Source: Romanomermis culicivorax (Eukaryota; Nematoda; Enoplea; Mermithida; Mermithidae). From it: 64,000 nt of DNA. Under the pieces are notes generated by a model. It did no database searches. It was given only the letters and a program-made list of their open reading frames with translations, and was not told the origin of the DNA. A program made the translations under genes and the position numbers. The stretch lies in the NCBI GenBank assembly GCA_963922205.1, contig CAWUHX010000220.1, forward strand, positions 248,001 to 312,000, written 5' to 3'. Shown piece after piece: positions 19,786-31,605 of the stretch (position 1 is its first letter; every line of letters begins with the position of its first letter).

Positions 19786-21031
19786 TAGTGATGTGTGCCG
19801 GAAAAATTTTCATATCCGGATATCCGCGTTTTTTGCACCTTCGGATATCCGGATATTTTTAATGTTGTTTGCACATAGGTAAAAAGAAGTCGCATAAGTA
19901 CACACTGGGTCAACTAACTACGTAATGATATTCAATAGGTGCAATAACTTTTCGTTTTATATTTAGGCTACTCGTGATCGTTATACTTTTTTAAACCGCA
20001 ATATCACAGGAAGTACTGCAGAAAAAGTATAGCTTTTTATATATTTTTTATAGTGAAAAATCTTTTCGGTGGATAGATTCTAAAGAATTGACTCGCTTTT
20101 GTTATGTCTCTCTTGAATATCCGAAAATCCAGCCACATATCGGAGTTGAATGTGGATCTTGTATTTGTTCGGTCTGGATTTTACTCTGGAATCGTTGGAT
20201 CCGACAGCTCTGGTAAAAACTGACTTCTGAGAACCTAGCGACTTTTCAGGAAAAGCTACTTTTAAACCACATTTTGGACTTCCATTGTCCAATGTCCTTT
20301 GCATTTCAAAGTAAACAGAACTTTATATAATCTTTTTTATGCTTCTTAATCGAAGACGGACTGCATTTTGATGTAACGTATATAGCAGGTTTTTTAACAC
20401 AGTGCTAATGACTGGAACTGGAAGTGAGAAATTTTAGAAAAAAGTTCGAGAAGAAAGTTAAGAATATCACAAAATTGTGGTGAAAAATCAAAAATCGCCG
20501 TTTTCACACAATAGTTTCAGATGCAATGAAAAGATGTAAACGTTTATCGAAACAGAATGCGAATTTATCGATTCCTAAAAGTACTGCCGTCAAACTAACT
20601 ACTTAATATTTTCTCCTCGGTCAACTAACTAAGTGCATAATGTAAGAATGAACTGATTTAATTAGAATCAGATGAGAGTCATATTCCTTTTAAAAGTACC
20701 AATATCAAGCATAATTTCATGAGTCAACACAATAAAAGCATGTTATCAGAATTGAAAAACTCGCACATTAGTTTGACACCAACGAAGAAACAAACATTTC
20801 TCAACAGTGCTAACTGTGCTAATGAAATATTTTTTCATTGTTGCTCGTGTTAAAAAAGCCTGCAGTGAATAGTATATGAACAGTATACACACTTAATTTG
20901 AACCTTTTGTTGTTGAAACTTTGTGTAATAATGTAGCACCTGTAACTTCTCAGGAACCTTTACATCTTTTTTGAACAGTGAAGATATCCGGATATTTTTT
21001 CAAATCCGGATATCCGTGACGCACATCACTT
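19786..21031 (+). mobile_element. hAT-like non-autonomous element, 1246 bp, with ATCCGGATAT subterminal repeats
   Basis: Termini TAGTGATGTG...CACATCACTT are inverted with one mismatch, and TTCTAGAC is duplicated on both sides (19778-19785 and 21032-21039). Subterminal palindromic words ATATCCGGATAT occur twice near each end, a typical layout for hAT transposase binding sites. The interior shares words with 17340-17520 in inverse orientation. No transposase frame is intact. Confidence 0.85.
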
Positions 21032-21039
21032 TTCTAGAC

Positions 21040-22026
21040 CGTAATTTTAGAGCTTCTATTCAGGAATATTTGTTGCAGAGATTCATTTTCCAGCGTTTCA
21101 GAATATAAAAACTCGACAATGAGGACAAAATTACAGTTTATTAGTTTGATTTCAGTATATTCGTCAACGTTGTAAAGGTTTATTTTCTAACTTTTAGAAA
21201 GTGACAATCCGAAAATTTGAATTTGATAACTCTGATCGGAACAACAGAGATGTTGATAGCAGATAAATTCGTGAGAACTCTATCGTGTACGCTTTCTGCT
21301 CCAGTAGAACAATATACATATATGATTCGTCAGCCCAATTTGACTGACCTGACTAGAATCTTCTCAATTTTTCCTCATTTTTGCAGGTTACTGACTTCGA
21401 AAAATATGAGAATATTGGGGAATACTCCTAAAATGCAGAAAAAAGGCGATCACATTATAAACGTTTTCAAAAATGTGGAAAATTCCCGGAAAATGACGAA
21501 AAAAATTTTGGGTCCGGTTCTCATGTGGAAAATATTTTCGAAGAAAAAACGGTAATTGGAAGATGAATCTTTTCAAGACTGATTTCATGATTTAAAATTT
21601 GATTTTTCCGGTGTAATGATGTTCATGGTTGAACAATGTGAAAATGTTTTCAACCCGCTAAACAGCTAAAAAATCAGCTTGAAGTGAACGATGTTTGATG
21701 AATCTGGGGGAAACAACAAAATTCGTAAATAGACTTACGGCCAGTGTTTTTTTTTTTGTGCCAATTGGCATAAAGGACCAAAAAAATTTGTGCTAATGGA
21801 ACAAGAAAAATTTTTCTCTCTGAAAAACATACTGAAACTCTTTGAAAAGTTTCACGTCAAAAGTTTGATAAAAACAACTAAAGATAAATATCACCGCTTT
21901 AATTTAAATAAAAATCCTGCCTACTCTATTTTATATAACCACGTCAGTGAGATAAGAAAAACCGATCGAGAAAAAGGTTTATATGATTCGGAATGAAATA
22001 GAATGCTGCAAGAAGTCAGATATATT
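21040..22026. other. Stretch with no supported gene
   Basis: AT-rich sequence with several short frames in both directions. One at 21790-21996 (68 codons, Lys/Phe-rich) has neither clear splice signals nor recognisable motifs. I annotate nothing here. Confidence 0.4.
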
Positions 22027-22165
22027 TGCACACCTGTGATTGCGGAGGTTGGGGGGGGGACCCTCAACTGGGCCAACCCTATATCCAATCCCTCCACAAC
22101 TTGGAAAACTTGGGAAAAATTGAGGAAACAGTGCCTTTTTTGGGAAAATTTTCGACCCCCCTCCA
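22027..22165 (+). mobile_element. Truncated CATACCTGTAA-family MITE
   Basis: The left end CACACCTGTGATTG and the C-run and G-run core (GGGCCAACCCTATATCC, CCCCCCTCCAAAATTTGTA) match the copies at 29559 and 43032. The right end is lost where sequence of the LINE fragment begins (about 22165). Confidence 0.6.
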
Positions 22166-23395
22166 AAATTTGTAACAAATGGTGTCCCACAGAGCACTGC
22201 TTTGGGTCTTTTACTATTCCTTTTATATGTCAATGATATAGATAACCTTCCATGATCACCTGAAGTAAGGCTGTTTTTAATCGCTGATGATATAAAAATC
22301 TTTAGCTGTACTGAAAACAGCGGGGACCTTCAAAAATTTCTAGAATCTATTGTCAGATGGTCTGAAAGATCTCAACTAACTCTCTCTACTTCCAAAAGTA
22401 AGGTAATGCACTTTGGAGCCATTGAAAAAGTACAGAAATACTTAACAAAAAGGGTTCTCAACCATACATGTAATTGGGGGGGGGAAGTGCTATGGGAACC
22501 TCCCCCCCCCCCAGAAATCGTCGATCATATGGCTAGCCATTGGGCGACCCCCCCAGGATTTTCCAATCCTATGGCTAGCCATATGGTAGCCCTAGGGACC
22601 CCCATAGTTTTAGTCGGAAAAATACTGAAAAATGTCATTTTTTCCATGAAAAATGTCAATTTTTGAACAAAAAATGGTCAAAAACGTCAATTTTCTCTTC
22701 GCTTCGCGCCATAAGTACATATTTTATCATTTTTTAGACAGAAAATACTACTTTTCAAACTGTTTTTCGGACATTTGGCATGGAAAAAATCGAATTTTTT
22801 TCCTTCAGGGACCCCTACCCCCAAAATTTTGGGAATTACTGACCCCCGGCCCCAAAAAAGTGCTCCAACCACCCCCCAGACCTCGGAGCTCCGCTACATG
22901 TATGTTCTCAACTATCCAGAGGTTTCTTATAATGATCGTTTAACTATATTAAAGTCAGAGACACTTGAAAGTAGAAGGCGTTTGAATGATTTGGTTGTGT
23001 TATAGAAGATAATAAACCATGAAGTAGATGTAAAATTGGGTGATTTCTGCACCATGACACATTCTCAGACGCGGTCCAACCACAATTGGAAGTTAAAAAC
23101 AGATATTCCAAGGACTGATATTAAGAAATACTTCTTTACAAATAGAGTTATTCCTATTTGGAATAAACTTCCTGAATCGGTAATAACATCTAGAAATAGT
23201 AAAATTTTTCGCTCTAAATTGGATAAATTCAATTTTGGTCAATTGTAAGAGCTATATGCCTTTTTGACCAAGCACAGCATATTCGTAAATGTACTGCATA
23301 TTTATTCCGTATTTAATTAACTTATTCGTTTATTTTGTTATATTCTCCTAACATTGCTTAGTGCCGTTACAAATAAAATCATCATCATCGTCAAA
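22160..23395 (+). pseudogene. CR1/Jockey-type LINE fragment (RT to C-terminus and 3' tail), split by a MITE
   Basis: Reading along the plus strand gives decayed reverse transcriptase motifs: GVPQ-T-LG (motif B) and, about 25 residues later, FLIADDIKIF (motif C, catalytic DD), then LQKFLESIVRWS. After the inserted MITE (22463-22904) the protein resumes with SYNDRLTILKSETLESRRR, FFTNRVIPIWNKLPES and DKFNFGQL then stop (23246). The tail has AATAAAATCATCATCATCG, a trinucleotide run typical of these LINE 3' ends. Motif-B residues are damaged and at least one in-frame stop occurs, so it is dead. The C-terminal block is related to the LINE at 25950-28360. Confidence 0.82.
22463..22904 (+). mobile_element. 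CATACATGTAA-family MITE, 442 bp, hAT-like, inserted in LINE
   Basis: Ends are CATACATGTAATT and GCTACATGTATG; TTCTCAAC is duplicated exactly at 22455-22462 and 22905-22912. Inside are G/C homopolymer runs, two GGCTAGCCAT words, and GACCCCCATAGTTTTAGTCGG. It interrupts the LINE reading frame, so it is younger than that LINE copy. Sister copies are at 28367-28694 and 56811-57225. Confidence 0.87.
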
Positions 23396-23800
23396 ATTTC
23401 GGATTTACCCCCTCTCCAAAACTGGCCGGACTTCGTAAAGGTATGTATAGCATACCTATAAGAGGTCCGACCAGTTGGGGGTGGCAAATCCGAAATTTGG
23501 GGGGAGGGGGTCGAAAAAAGTCGAAATTTTTCCCAAAAAGACCAAAAAACACGCTTTTTTGCAAACTTTTTTAATTTTTTTCCAAACTGGGGGGGGGGGT
23601 GGGTATATGGTTGGCCAAGTTGAGGGGGGTTCCCCCCGCCCCCAACCATACCTGTAAGACCTCCGACCAGTTGGGCGGGGGGCGAAAATCAGAAATTTTG
23701 GGGGGGGGGGAGTAGAAAAAGTCGAAATTTTTCCCAAAAAGGCCAAAAAACATACACAAGGGGTCAAAATTTTTTTCCCCATTTTCCCGAACTCGTTTTT
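23393..23800 (+). mobile_element. Cluster of nested CATACCTGTAA-family MITE pieces
   Basis: At least three ends of the family occur head to tail. An inverted right end finishes with CGTAAAGGTATG (to about 23442). A left end starts CATACCTATAAGAGGTCCGA (about 23454). Another starts CATACCTGTAAGACC (about 23650). Each is followed by the typical long G-run, GTCGAAAAAAGTCGAAATT and CCCAAAAAG. Repeated insertion into its own kind, or slippage at the G/C runs, would produce this. Confidence 0.65.
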
Positions 23801-23879
23801 TCGCTTAAAAATGCTCACAGACGCTTTATTTAGGTGTTTTTGAGCTTTTTAAAGCCTTCTGGTGTTTTTAGACCCGTTA

Positions 23880-24725
23880 ATTCATTAAAATTGAGGAAAA
23901 AATTGAAATTTTCGAGTTCAAAGTTTAATCTACAAGCATTGGAACAAATTTTCAAGCAAACTATCCAAAAGCATAATGACTTTGAGAATTACATGAGAAA
24001 TCGATGGTTAGGTTCTCTATGACGACAAGTGAGAACTCAAAATGGATGTTAATCTTTCCGGCGCGAAGCGCCGGAAAAATTTTTTGGGTATTGATATTCT
24101 GCGACGCTGGAAAATCAATTTTCCGAACATTTATTTCAAGAATTAGATTTGAATTTTGTGTTCAAAAGTCGTAATTTCTAGAATTTTACTTGAAAAATTT
24201 TAAAACCAGTATAATTTATTTGTAAACTCTCATGCTTGGTCGAAAATATATGAGTATGCAGGGTATAAATTTCCGAAAGATATTTTCATGAAGCGTTTGA
24301 ATTGATTTTACGTTAGAAAAGAAATAATCGCATCAAAAAGCTTAGAGACTTGACGTACTGATCTTTCTCAAAAGGAAAAAATGCGAATCTTCATTAAATA
24401 TCATGATAAAATATTGAAGATTACCAATGAAAACATGAGATAACATGTTCAAGATGATGAAAACTATTATAGATTATATGATAAATGAAGGTAGACGTGC
24501 TAAAAGCCGCGCCTGAGCTAAGTAATGCATAATAATGATTATTAAAGTAATAAACGGCGCGAAGCGCCGGAAAATTTTGAGATTATGACATTCTAAAATG
24601 CACCAACCAAAATGCATCTTTTCTGTATCCGATCCCCAAAATTTTCTTCCCCAAATGGGGAAAGAGCCCAAAATTTTTTTCCCCTTTCCGAATTTTTTTT
24701 CCCGAAAAAGCACGATTTGGGGAAA
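23880..24725 (+). repeat. Dispersed repeat R, copy 1 (about 0.8 kb, GGCGCGAAGCGCC palindromes)
   Basis: The sequence aligns along its length in the same orientation with about 41890-42665: shared stretches include GACGCTGGAAAATCAATTTT, TTTATTTCAAGAATTAGATT and TCTTCATTAAATATCA. Two copies of the palindrome CCGGCGCGAAGCGCCGG (24057 and about 24553) lie inside, with a third partial one at about 24765. No coding frame of substance. Confidence 0.65.
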
Positions 24726-25189
24726 AAAAACAGTGGTGTTACCGCCGCGACCCGCGAAGCGCCAAAATGAAATATAAGAATTACAATACAGTAGAGAAAA
24801 CTTTCATAGGGTACAAAAGTCTTAATCTTCCACCTTACTTGTCTTATTCATCTTCGATAGTCTGTTCTGCATGAATCGATCCGACAAAAATTTTCGATCG
24901 AATGCTGCTGAGGAGCAGCATATAAATCAGATGATGATTAGGCGCGTAGATTTTCAAGCCTTGCTGGTCAAAGCCACTGTATGTCCGAACTGTTTTCGAA
25001 TGCTACACATTTCCATTTTCCCTTTCCCCCAATTGTTTTTCTGCCTCCATTCATCTTCGTTCCTCTAATTGGGACTTGGGAGAATGTTTGAGGAGACCCC
25101 CCCAACTCGGTCGGACCCATCACCGAATGTTGGTTCTTCCTAACGTTCAGTTACTCCCCCAAAATCAATCCTCCACCCAGGGTTTTTTT

Positions 25190-25600
25190 GCACAGGCCAG
25201 GTTGCAATGTGCAACTTGTGGAAAAATTTTGGTTGCACAGATAAATTTTTGGTTGCTCATTCTAAAATCGATAAATTTGCTTAAATTTATCGGAAAAACT
25301 ATCGCAAACTAGTTTCCTAGTATTTCATTCGATCCGCATCAGTTTTAGAGATTTAAAACCCAATTTTCTGAGTTTTGGAGAGAAAATGAAAAGACTAATA
25401 ATGACTAGAGTAGAGTAATGTGTTAGGCGCGTAGCGCCGAAATTTTTTTCTGGATTTCAATATTCAAGAACGCTGGAGAATGAATCTTTTTACCTTTTAT
25501 TTCCCGGACAAAAGGTTTGATTTCTCAGTAAATTTAATGAATTTTCAGTCGGACAAACTAAAATTCAAAATCTAAGCAAGCCACTAAGAATTTGTATCTT
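25190..25600 (+). repeat. Repeat R fragments and TTGCACAG-type repeat
   Basis: TTGCAATGTGCAACTTGTGG followed by TTGGTTGCACAG is matched at about 29010-29080. At 25428 GGCGCGTAGCGCCG followed by CGCTGGAGAATGAATC is a diverged piece of repeat R (compare 24057, 28907, 42081). No gene is visible. Confidence 0.45.
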
Positions 25601-25949
25601 TCAATCGGCAAAAATTTCTAAACTCAAAAGGTTTTAATCACATGAAAGCATACATGTAATTTGTTTGTTTGTTTGTTTACTAGTCGAAGACAAAAGAAAG
25701 CAAATATAAAAAATCCATCGAGTATTACGATGAAACATTAAAAACATTTTTGAGACGGAACAAATGTAAAAAGAAATACACAAGGATAGCGAGAAGAAAA
25801 AAATATCCAGAAATTACACAAGGTTAAAAAACGGAAATAAAACAACGAAAGTTTCAACGTAATGTAAGTTCGAAATAAACAAACTACTGTAAAGAAAGTT
25901 CGATTAGTCAAGGAAGCACAGGTTACAAAGTGTAACGAACTAACGCGCT

Positions 25950-28360
25950 CCCCCATAGAATTTGGAAAAATCGATTTTCATAATTTGTTCCTAAAACATT
26001 GCAGACTGGAAAAATTGATAGCATCTGAAGGAAGGTTATTCCATATATCGATATATCCGTTACAAAAATCATATAATCTCAAATTGGATTAAACTTTGCC
26101 AGTAATGAGCTTGAAATCATGTTGGCGACGAGTGTTGTCATTAGAATTTAGCGTAAAGAAATCATTTTTGTCAATGCAAGTGTGATCTCTGATAATTTTG
26201 TAAATGCAAGTGTGATCTCTGATAATTTCAGCTATTAGTCTGCGGGTTTCAAGTCGTTCTTGAAGAAGAGCTTTTAGACGTTCTTCATAAGAAAGGCTAG
26301 AGTTTTTACCAAATAATCTCTTGGTAAACTTCCGTTGTACATTTTCGATCAGCAGAATTTCATTCATGTGAAAAGGATTCCACACAGTGGAGCAGTTCTC
26401 AAGTATAGGTCTGACATATGTATTGAAAGATTTAATTAGAACTGATTTATTTCTTGAAGTAAAAGCTTTCAAGATCAAGGAACTCCGTTGGTGAGCTCTG
26501 TTCATAATTGAGTTGATATGATTTTTAAAAGATATAAATTGTGAGAAATAAGCACACCGAGATCTTTGACAGTTTGCTCTTCATGGGGTAAATATCGGCT
26601 ATCCAACTGATAACAATGTATAGGATTAGAATAACCAAGGTGCGGTACTTTACTTTTATCAGGAGAGATATCAAGCTGCCAGAGAGCAGACCAGGCAGAA
26701 ATTCTATCAAGATCCGCTTGGAGAATAATGATTATTAGTAGAGGAGTTGAAAATTTTTACATCATCAGCAAACAAAAACATATTGGACTTGATGTTGTCA
26801 GAAAGATCATTTATATACAACGGGAATAGTGTTGGTCCTAAGACGCTGCCTTGTGGAACACCACTTGTGACAGAAGAGAATTCAGAGAAATTAGTTTCTA
26901 CATTAACTCGTTGGTAGCGTTTTAACAGAAAAGCAGAAATCCAACTTTTAAGGGAATCAGATATACCATAACCTGCTAGTTTAAGTAATAATTTAGAGTG
27001 AGATACAGAATCAAAGGCTTTTTGGAAATCTATGTATACACAATCCAATGAAGTACCACAATCAATATTTCTTGTCCATTCATTTTTACATTTTAGAAGC
27101 TGTAGTTCACAAGATTTACTGGGCAAGAAACCATATTGTTGTTGAGTCGGAAGAGAATTAGATTTCAGATAGCTGATCAGAGAATTGTTCACGATAGATT
27201 CCATAATTTTACAACTAACACAGCAGAGGGATATAGGCCTGTAATTAGAAGTAAGAGACTGATCACCTTTCTTGAAGATTGGTATTCCTTTTGCTTGATT
27301 CCAGAAACTAGGAATTGAAGAAGTTTGGAAGGAAACTTCAAAAATACTGGTTGAAGGAATGGCTAGGTGGTGTGCCAGTTTTTTGTAGAAATATGCACAT
27401 AAACCGCCAGGTCCAAGAGCATAGGAGGAATTCATTTTTCTAATTGCAGTAATGACTAGTTCAACAGAGAATCGCCCAGATGTAAGTTTTGACTTGGTTC
27501 TTAAGGGAAAATCAGGAATAGAACAATCATCAATCTTAAAGACTGATAAGAAATAATCGTTGAATAATCTACTGATTTCTTTTGGATCATGAACAACAGT
27601 ATGGGCATCTTTTCGTATGGGGGGAATTTGACTACTGGTGCTCAATTTAGAGTTTACAAAATTATAAAAGGATTTAGGGTTATTTTTATTTTCTCTTTTT
27701 TCTCTTCAATAGAAGCCTGATGTATTTTTATATTTTTTTCTCTTCAATAGAAGCCTGATGATTAGAGATTAATTTCTTCAAGTGTAAAGAATGAGACTTG
27801 TATTTCAGTTTATCTGCAATAGTTCTAGATGATTTGTACCTTCTCCATAGAGACAACTTTTTAGAGAATGCCTTCTTAATATTTTTAGGATAGCATATTT
27901 CATTTGATCTGGGTTTAAAGAGAGGAGTATGTGCTATAATCATGGGTTTAAGAACATTGAGGAAGGTGCAGTACATATCATTAACATTTGCACATCTGGA
28001 GAAAATGTCTGGCCAAGAAATCAGACTGAGTTTGTAGCCAATTTCTGCATAGTTGGCTTTACTAAAATTCAACGACGGACTCTTTTGACATAGCTTCATT
28101 TTATCAGGTGATAAAATTTTGAAATTAACACAGCAGTGATCACTAGTAGAGAAGGGAGCGGAAATATTAACATCAAAAACTGAGTTGTCACCAAAAACAA
28201 GATCAAGTATGCTATTTTCGTGTGTAGGTTCCAATACAAACTGATTCAAACCTAGGCTTGAGAAGGATTCGAAAAAATTCATATAAATTTCTTCATTGGG
28301 GTGAGATACAGATCTAATCAATTTAGCCTCGGTTAATTAAAATCACCAGAGATGCACACG
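25950..28360 (-). pseudogene. CR1/Jockey-type LINE, 5'-truncated, frameshifted endonuclease-RT protein
   Basis: Read on the minus strand, 28360-27728 holds the end of an AP-type endonuclease: GDFN followed by a stop where the family has an aromatic residue, then LDLVFGDN and the SDHCCVNF motif with its catalytic Asp-His. 27645-26707 holds reverse transcriptase: NYRPISL, YIDFQKAFDSVSH (motif A), SGVPQGSVLGP (motif B) and FLFADDVKIF (motif C). 26710-26089 carries the thumb and C-terminal part (RKFTKRLFG, SYEERLKALLQERLETRRL). The frame is broken at about 27697-27761 by a 40-bp direct duplication, again near 26730, and near 26520; a 29-bp tandem duplication lies at about 26160-26225. The 5' side ends at a MITE near 28367. 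The element is no longer able to make a full protein. Confidence 0.9.
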
Positions 28361-28366
28361 GGATAA

Positions 28367-28694
28367 TTAACATGTGTAGTTGGGGGGAAGTGCTATAGCA
28401 ACCCCACCCCCCCCCTCCCCCCCCAGAAATCGTCGACCATATGGCTAGCCATTGGGCGACCGCTCCCCCCCAGGATTTTCCAATCCTATGGCTAGCCATA
28501 TGGTAGCCCTAGGGACCCCCATACTTTTGGTCGGGAAAACACTGAAAAATGTTAATTTTTCGAACCTTTTTCATCAAAAAATCGAATTTTTTTTCTTCAG
28601 AGACCCCTCCCCCCAAAATTTTGGAAATAACTGACCCCCGGCCCCAAAAAAGTGGCCCAACCCCCCCAGACCTTAGGGCTCCGTTACATGTATG
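28367..28694 (+). mobile_element. CATACATGTAA-family MITE at the LINE 5' edge
   Basis: The right end CGTTACATGTATG is intact; the left end (CATGTGTAGTT) is altered. The GGCTAGCCAT pair and ACCCCCATACTTTTGGTCGG are present, but the copy is shorter than the ones at 22463 and 56811 by an internal deletion. No 8-bp duplication is evident, so part of the flank has probably been lost. Confidence 0.7.
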
Positions 28695-28904
28695 CATGAA
28701 AGTCAAAATTTTTATGAAGATTGCAAAAAATTTTTGGGAAAATGACCGATAAAAATGTTAGTTTTCATCAAATTCGTCAACGAACAATACAGAATCAATA
28801 ATTTATCCATAATATGTTGATAATTAGAACCTATAAGCACTAAATAGAATGACTTTTTCTTACCGCGCTCTAGAATATTGTAAAAAATTAAAAATGAATC
28901 TAAA

Positions 28905-29085
28905 CCCGGCGCGTAGCGCCGGAAAATTTTAACTTTTTTCTGTTTTAGAACGCATAAAAATGCATCTCCGGACAGAAAACCCTAATACCTAATCGAAAGA
29001 GCAGTCAGGCCTCAAGTTGCACTGTGCATCTTGGCAGAAAAATTTGGTTGCACAGCCCGAAATTTGGTTTCTGTGTGCAGAAAAA
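28905..29085 (+). repeat. Repeat R fragment plus TTGCACAG-type repeat
   Basis: CCGGCGCGTAGCGCCGG (28907-28923) and following bases match repeat R. GTTGCACTGTGCATCTTGG and TTGGTTGCACAG match the piece near 25190. Confidence 0.45.
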
Positions 29086-29558
29086 ACACTGCCTCCACCA
29101 ATTCGATAAATTGGGCAAAAAAGAGCCTGTTTTGGAAATTTTTCGAAGTTATCTATCTAACATTTGAATTTTTCGAATTTCCGGTATAATTCGTAACACT
29201 CGAGGATCTTGGAAAAGCTGGGTGCGCCCCATCTAATTTTGTATTTATCCTGCTCTCTCTCAACCGGAAGTCTTATGGGTGATGATCATCTTCATCTTGA
29301 TTGCTGACGCTCGATCGCATTTCCTTTCTCTTACTGTCTGTCTCCAGTCTCCTCCCATTTTTTTAATGCGTTGCTATTATTGATCTTAGTTCTATGTAAA
29401 GCTGACAAACCCATTTGTCAAACTTGTGTTTTTGACTTTTTACCTGGAATTTTGTGCGTTGTATGCGGGGCCCAGGCCTTAATGGCTTCAAGTTTAGGAA
29501 TTTACGGCACTTATAGAGTTTAGGGGATACGAAATTTTTTTTCCAAAATTTTCCCAAA

Positions 29559-29779
29559 CATACCTGTAATTGGGGGGGGTTGGGTGGGACCCTCCCCCCA
29601 ACTTGGCCAACCATATACCTAACCCCCCCCCCCCCCAGTTTGGAAAAAAATTAGAAAAAATTGGCAAAAAAGCGTATGTTTTTGGCCTTTTTTGAGAAAA
29701 ATTTCGACTTTTTTCGACCCCCTCCCTCAAAATTTCGGATTTACCCCCCCTCCAACTGGTCGGACCTCTTACAGGTATG
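29559..29779 (+). mobile_element. CATACCTGTAA-family MITE, 221 bp, hAT-like
   Basis: Ends are CATACCTGTAATT and CTTACAGGTATG. The flanks TTCCCAAA (29551-29558) and TGCCCAAA (29780-29787) are an 8-bp target duplication with one change. Long C- and G-runs surround an A/T core. Confidence 0.82.
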
Positions 29780-29787
29780 TGCCCAAA

Positions 29788-31505
29788 TTAGCAAATATGC
29801 AAATTTCGCAAAAAAATTTTGTCATCGGACACCCTGTTTGCAGTTGAATTATTCGGTTTTATGGAAAACTACTAACATATTCGTAATCAGCGTCATCATT
29901 TTAGTCGGGAATATTCAAATTTGGAAAAAAATTTGCAAAAAAATCCCGTACCCCTAAACTCCATAAGTGCCGAATTTACTACGAACAAGAAAACAAGTGA
30001 GTATAATAACGTAGGGCTTATATAAGCTACGTTGTTGCACAAAATTAATCTCTAAAAATTTTATCGGTCTGATTTTAAGGGCATCAATATTTGGAACTGT
30101 GATAATACATTCTGGCAGGCTATTCAGTACAGCTAACGGAAAATTCGATTTCAGTTTCAGAAAAAGTGACGGTTTTCATGGTTTAGGTTTTAATTAACCG
30201 GAACATTATATTGGCAATACGGTTCAGGACTCTCCTTTTTCCAAAGATATCTAGTTTCGGAATTCCGGGTCACTCAGAATAAGAAAAATTCTGGAAATCT
30301 ATGACACTCTTCGAAAAATATTAATTCAATTTCCGATTTTTCGATAACGTACCCTAAAATATTTGCTTCAATTTTGAGAAGAATTTCTTCATTAGCCCTG
30401 CATCCATTATCTCGAATTATTACTGCCGGAACGCAGTTGATGACAGATTCAGTTAAAATTCTGTTGCATTAAGCCACTAGATTTAGAGTGCATCATGTTG
30501 CAGACACTTTGAATGATTCGCCTGTGTTGATTCTTGGATTATCGGAAAAGATAAGCATTTTAACATTGATGTTGTACTTCAATAAATGAATAATGTCATC
30601 TATGTAAAATAGGAATAAAATAAAGTTCTAAAACCCTAGTACACCACTCAGAGCACTGCTGTCAACACAATAAGTATTCACTGCTCTATTTCGCACACAA
30701 ACAGCAACTGTATTAAACTTAATTGAGTAGAAACGTGTTTTAAAACAATCTTTATTATTTGGAAAAAAATTAGGTGCTTTACACAATTTAAAAAAAATTT
30801 CGTGAAAAAGCAGCCATTCTCGGCACAAAGAAGCTATCAAAGTGTTAAAACAAAGTTCCCGTCAAAGAAACAAACAACTATTGAAAAACAGAAAATTATA
30901 TATAGCAGCTCAAATTGAATGTTGAAAGATTAGCACGGTTAACTGAAGAAAATTTTATTTCAACCAAATTCTTGTCAAACTTTATTCACTAATGACTCCG
31001 TCAAAAAAGTTACACCACTTTAAGCCATTTTCGAATAGACTTCTACCATATCTATCGAGTCGATTGATCACCTCGTTTGTTGTGGTTTGGCAGAAAAATT
31101 CTGTTCACCTCTAAACGTCACTATTTGGGTGGGGCCTACCTAACTGAGGAAGTCAAACACTTTGTGGCGAAATCATGTTCACCAGAGGTCCCGAAAGTCA
31201 GATTTTCAGGTAGGAGTAAAGTTGAAAATTTGTGGCCGTATGGTAGTCGAACAACACTAAACAAGCCACTTTGTCCAAAGACCAGGCACCCAGGGATTAA
31301 TTTTTAGGACCTCTCGTAGGAGTAATACCCCCTCATATCTCTCTCTATGGTACAGTCTGATTATACACCTTTCCTATATGATATGATATGATAACTACTG
31401 CAGCGCACACTATACTTTTTTGGAAATTTATAATGAAGCTTGATCTGTTAGACGACTTCAAATCGGCGATAAGCTTGCAATGCAATACCCATCTCATAAG
31501 ATTTT
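29788..31505. other. AT-rich intergenic stretch, no supported gene
   Basis: No frame here has motifs or splice logic. It probably contains the promoter and 5' untranslated exon(s) of the cyclin gene downstream. I cannot point to a promoter element. Confidence 0.4.
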
Positions 31506-31605
31506 GTTTCAGGGTGTTTTAGACGCATCCGATTTCCCCACGACAATATCAAAATCAAAAACAAGATTTTACCTTCAACGCCTTTCGATAAAATTCCACC
31601 TGCAA

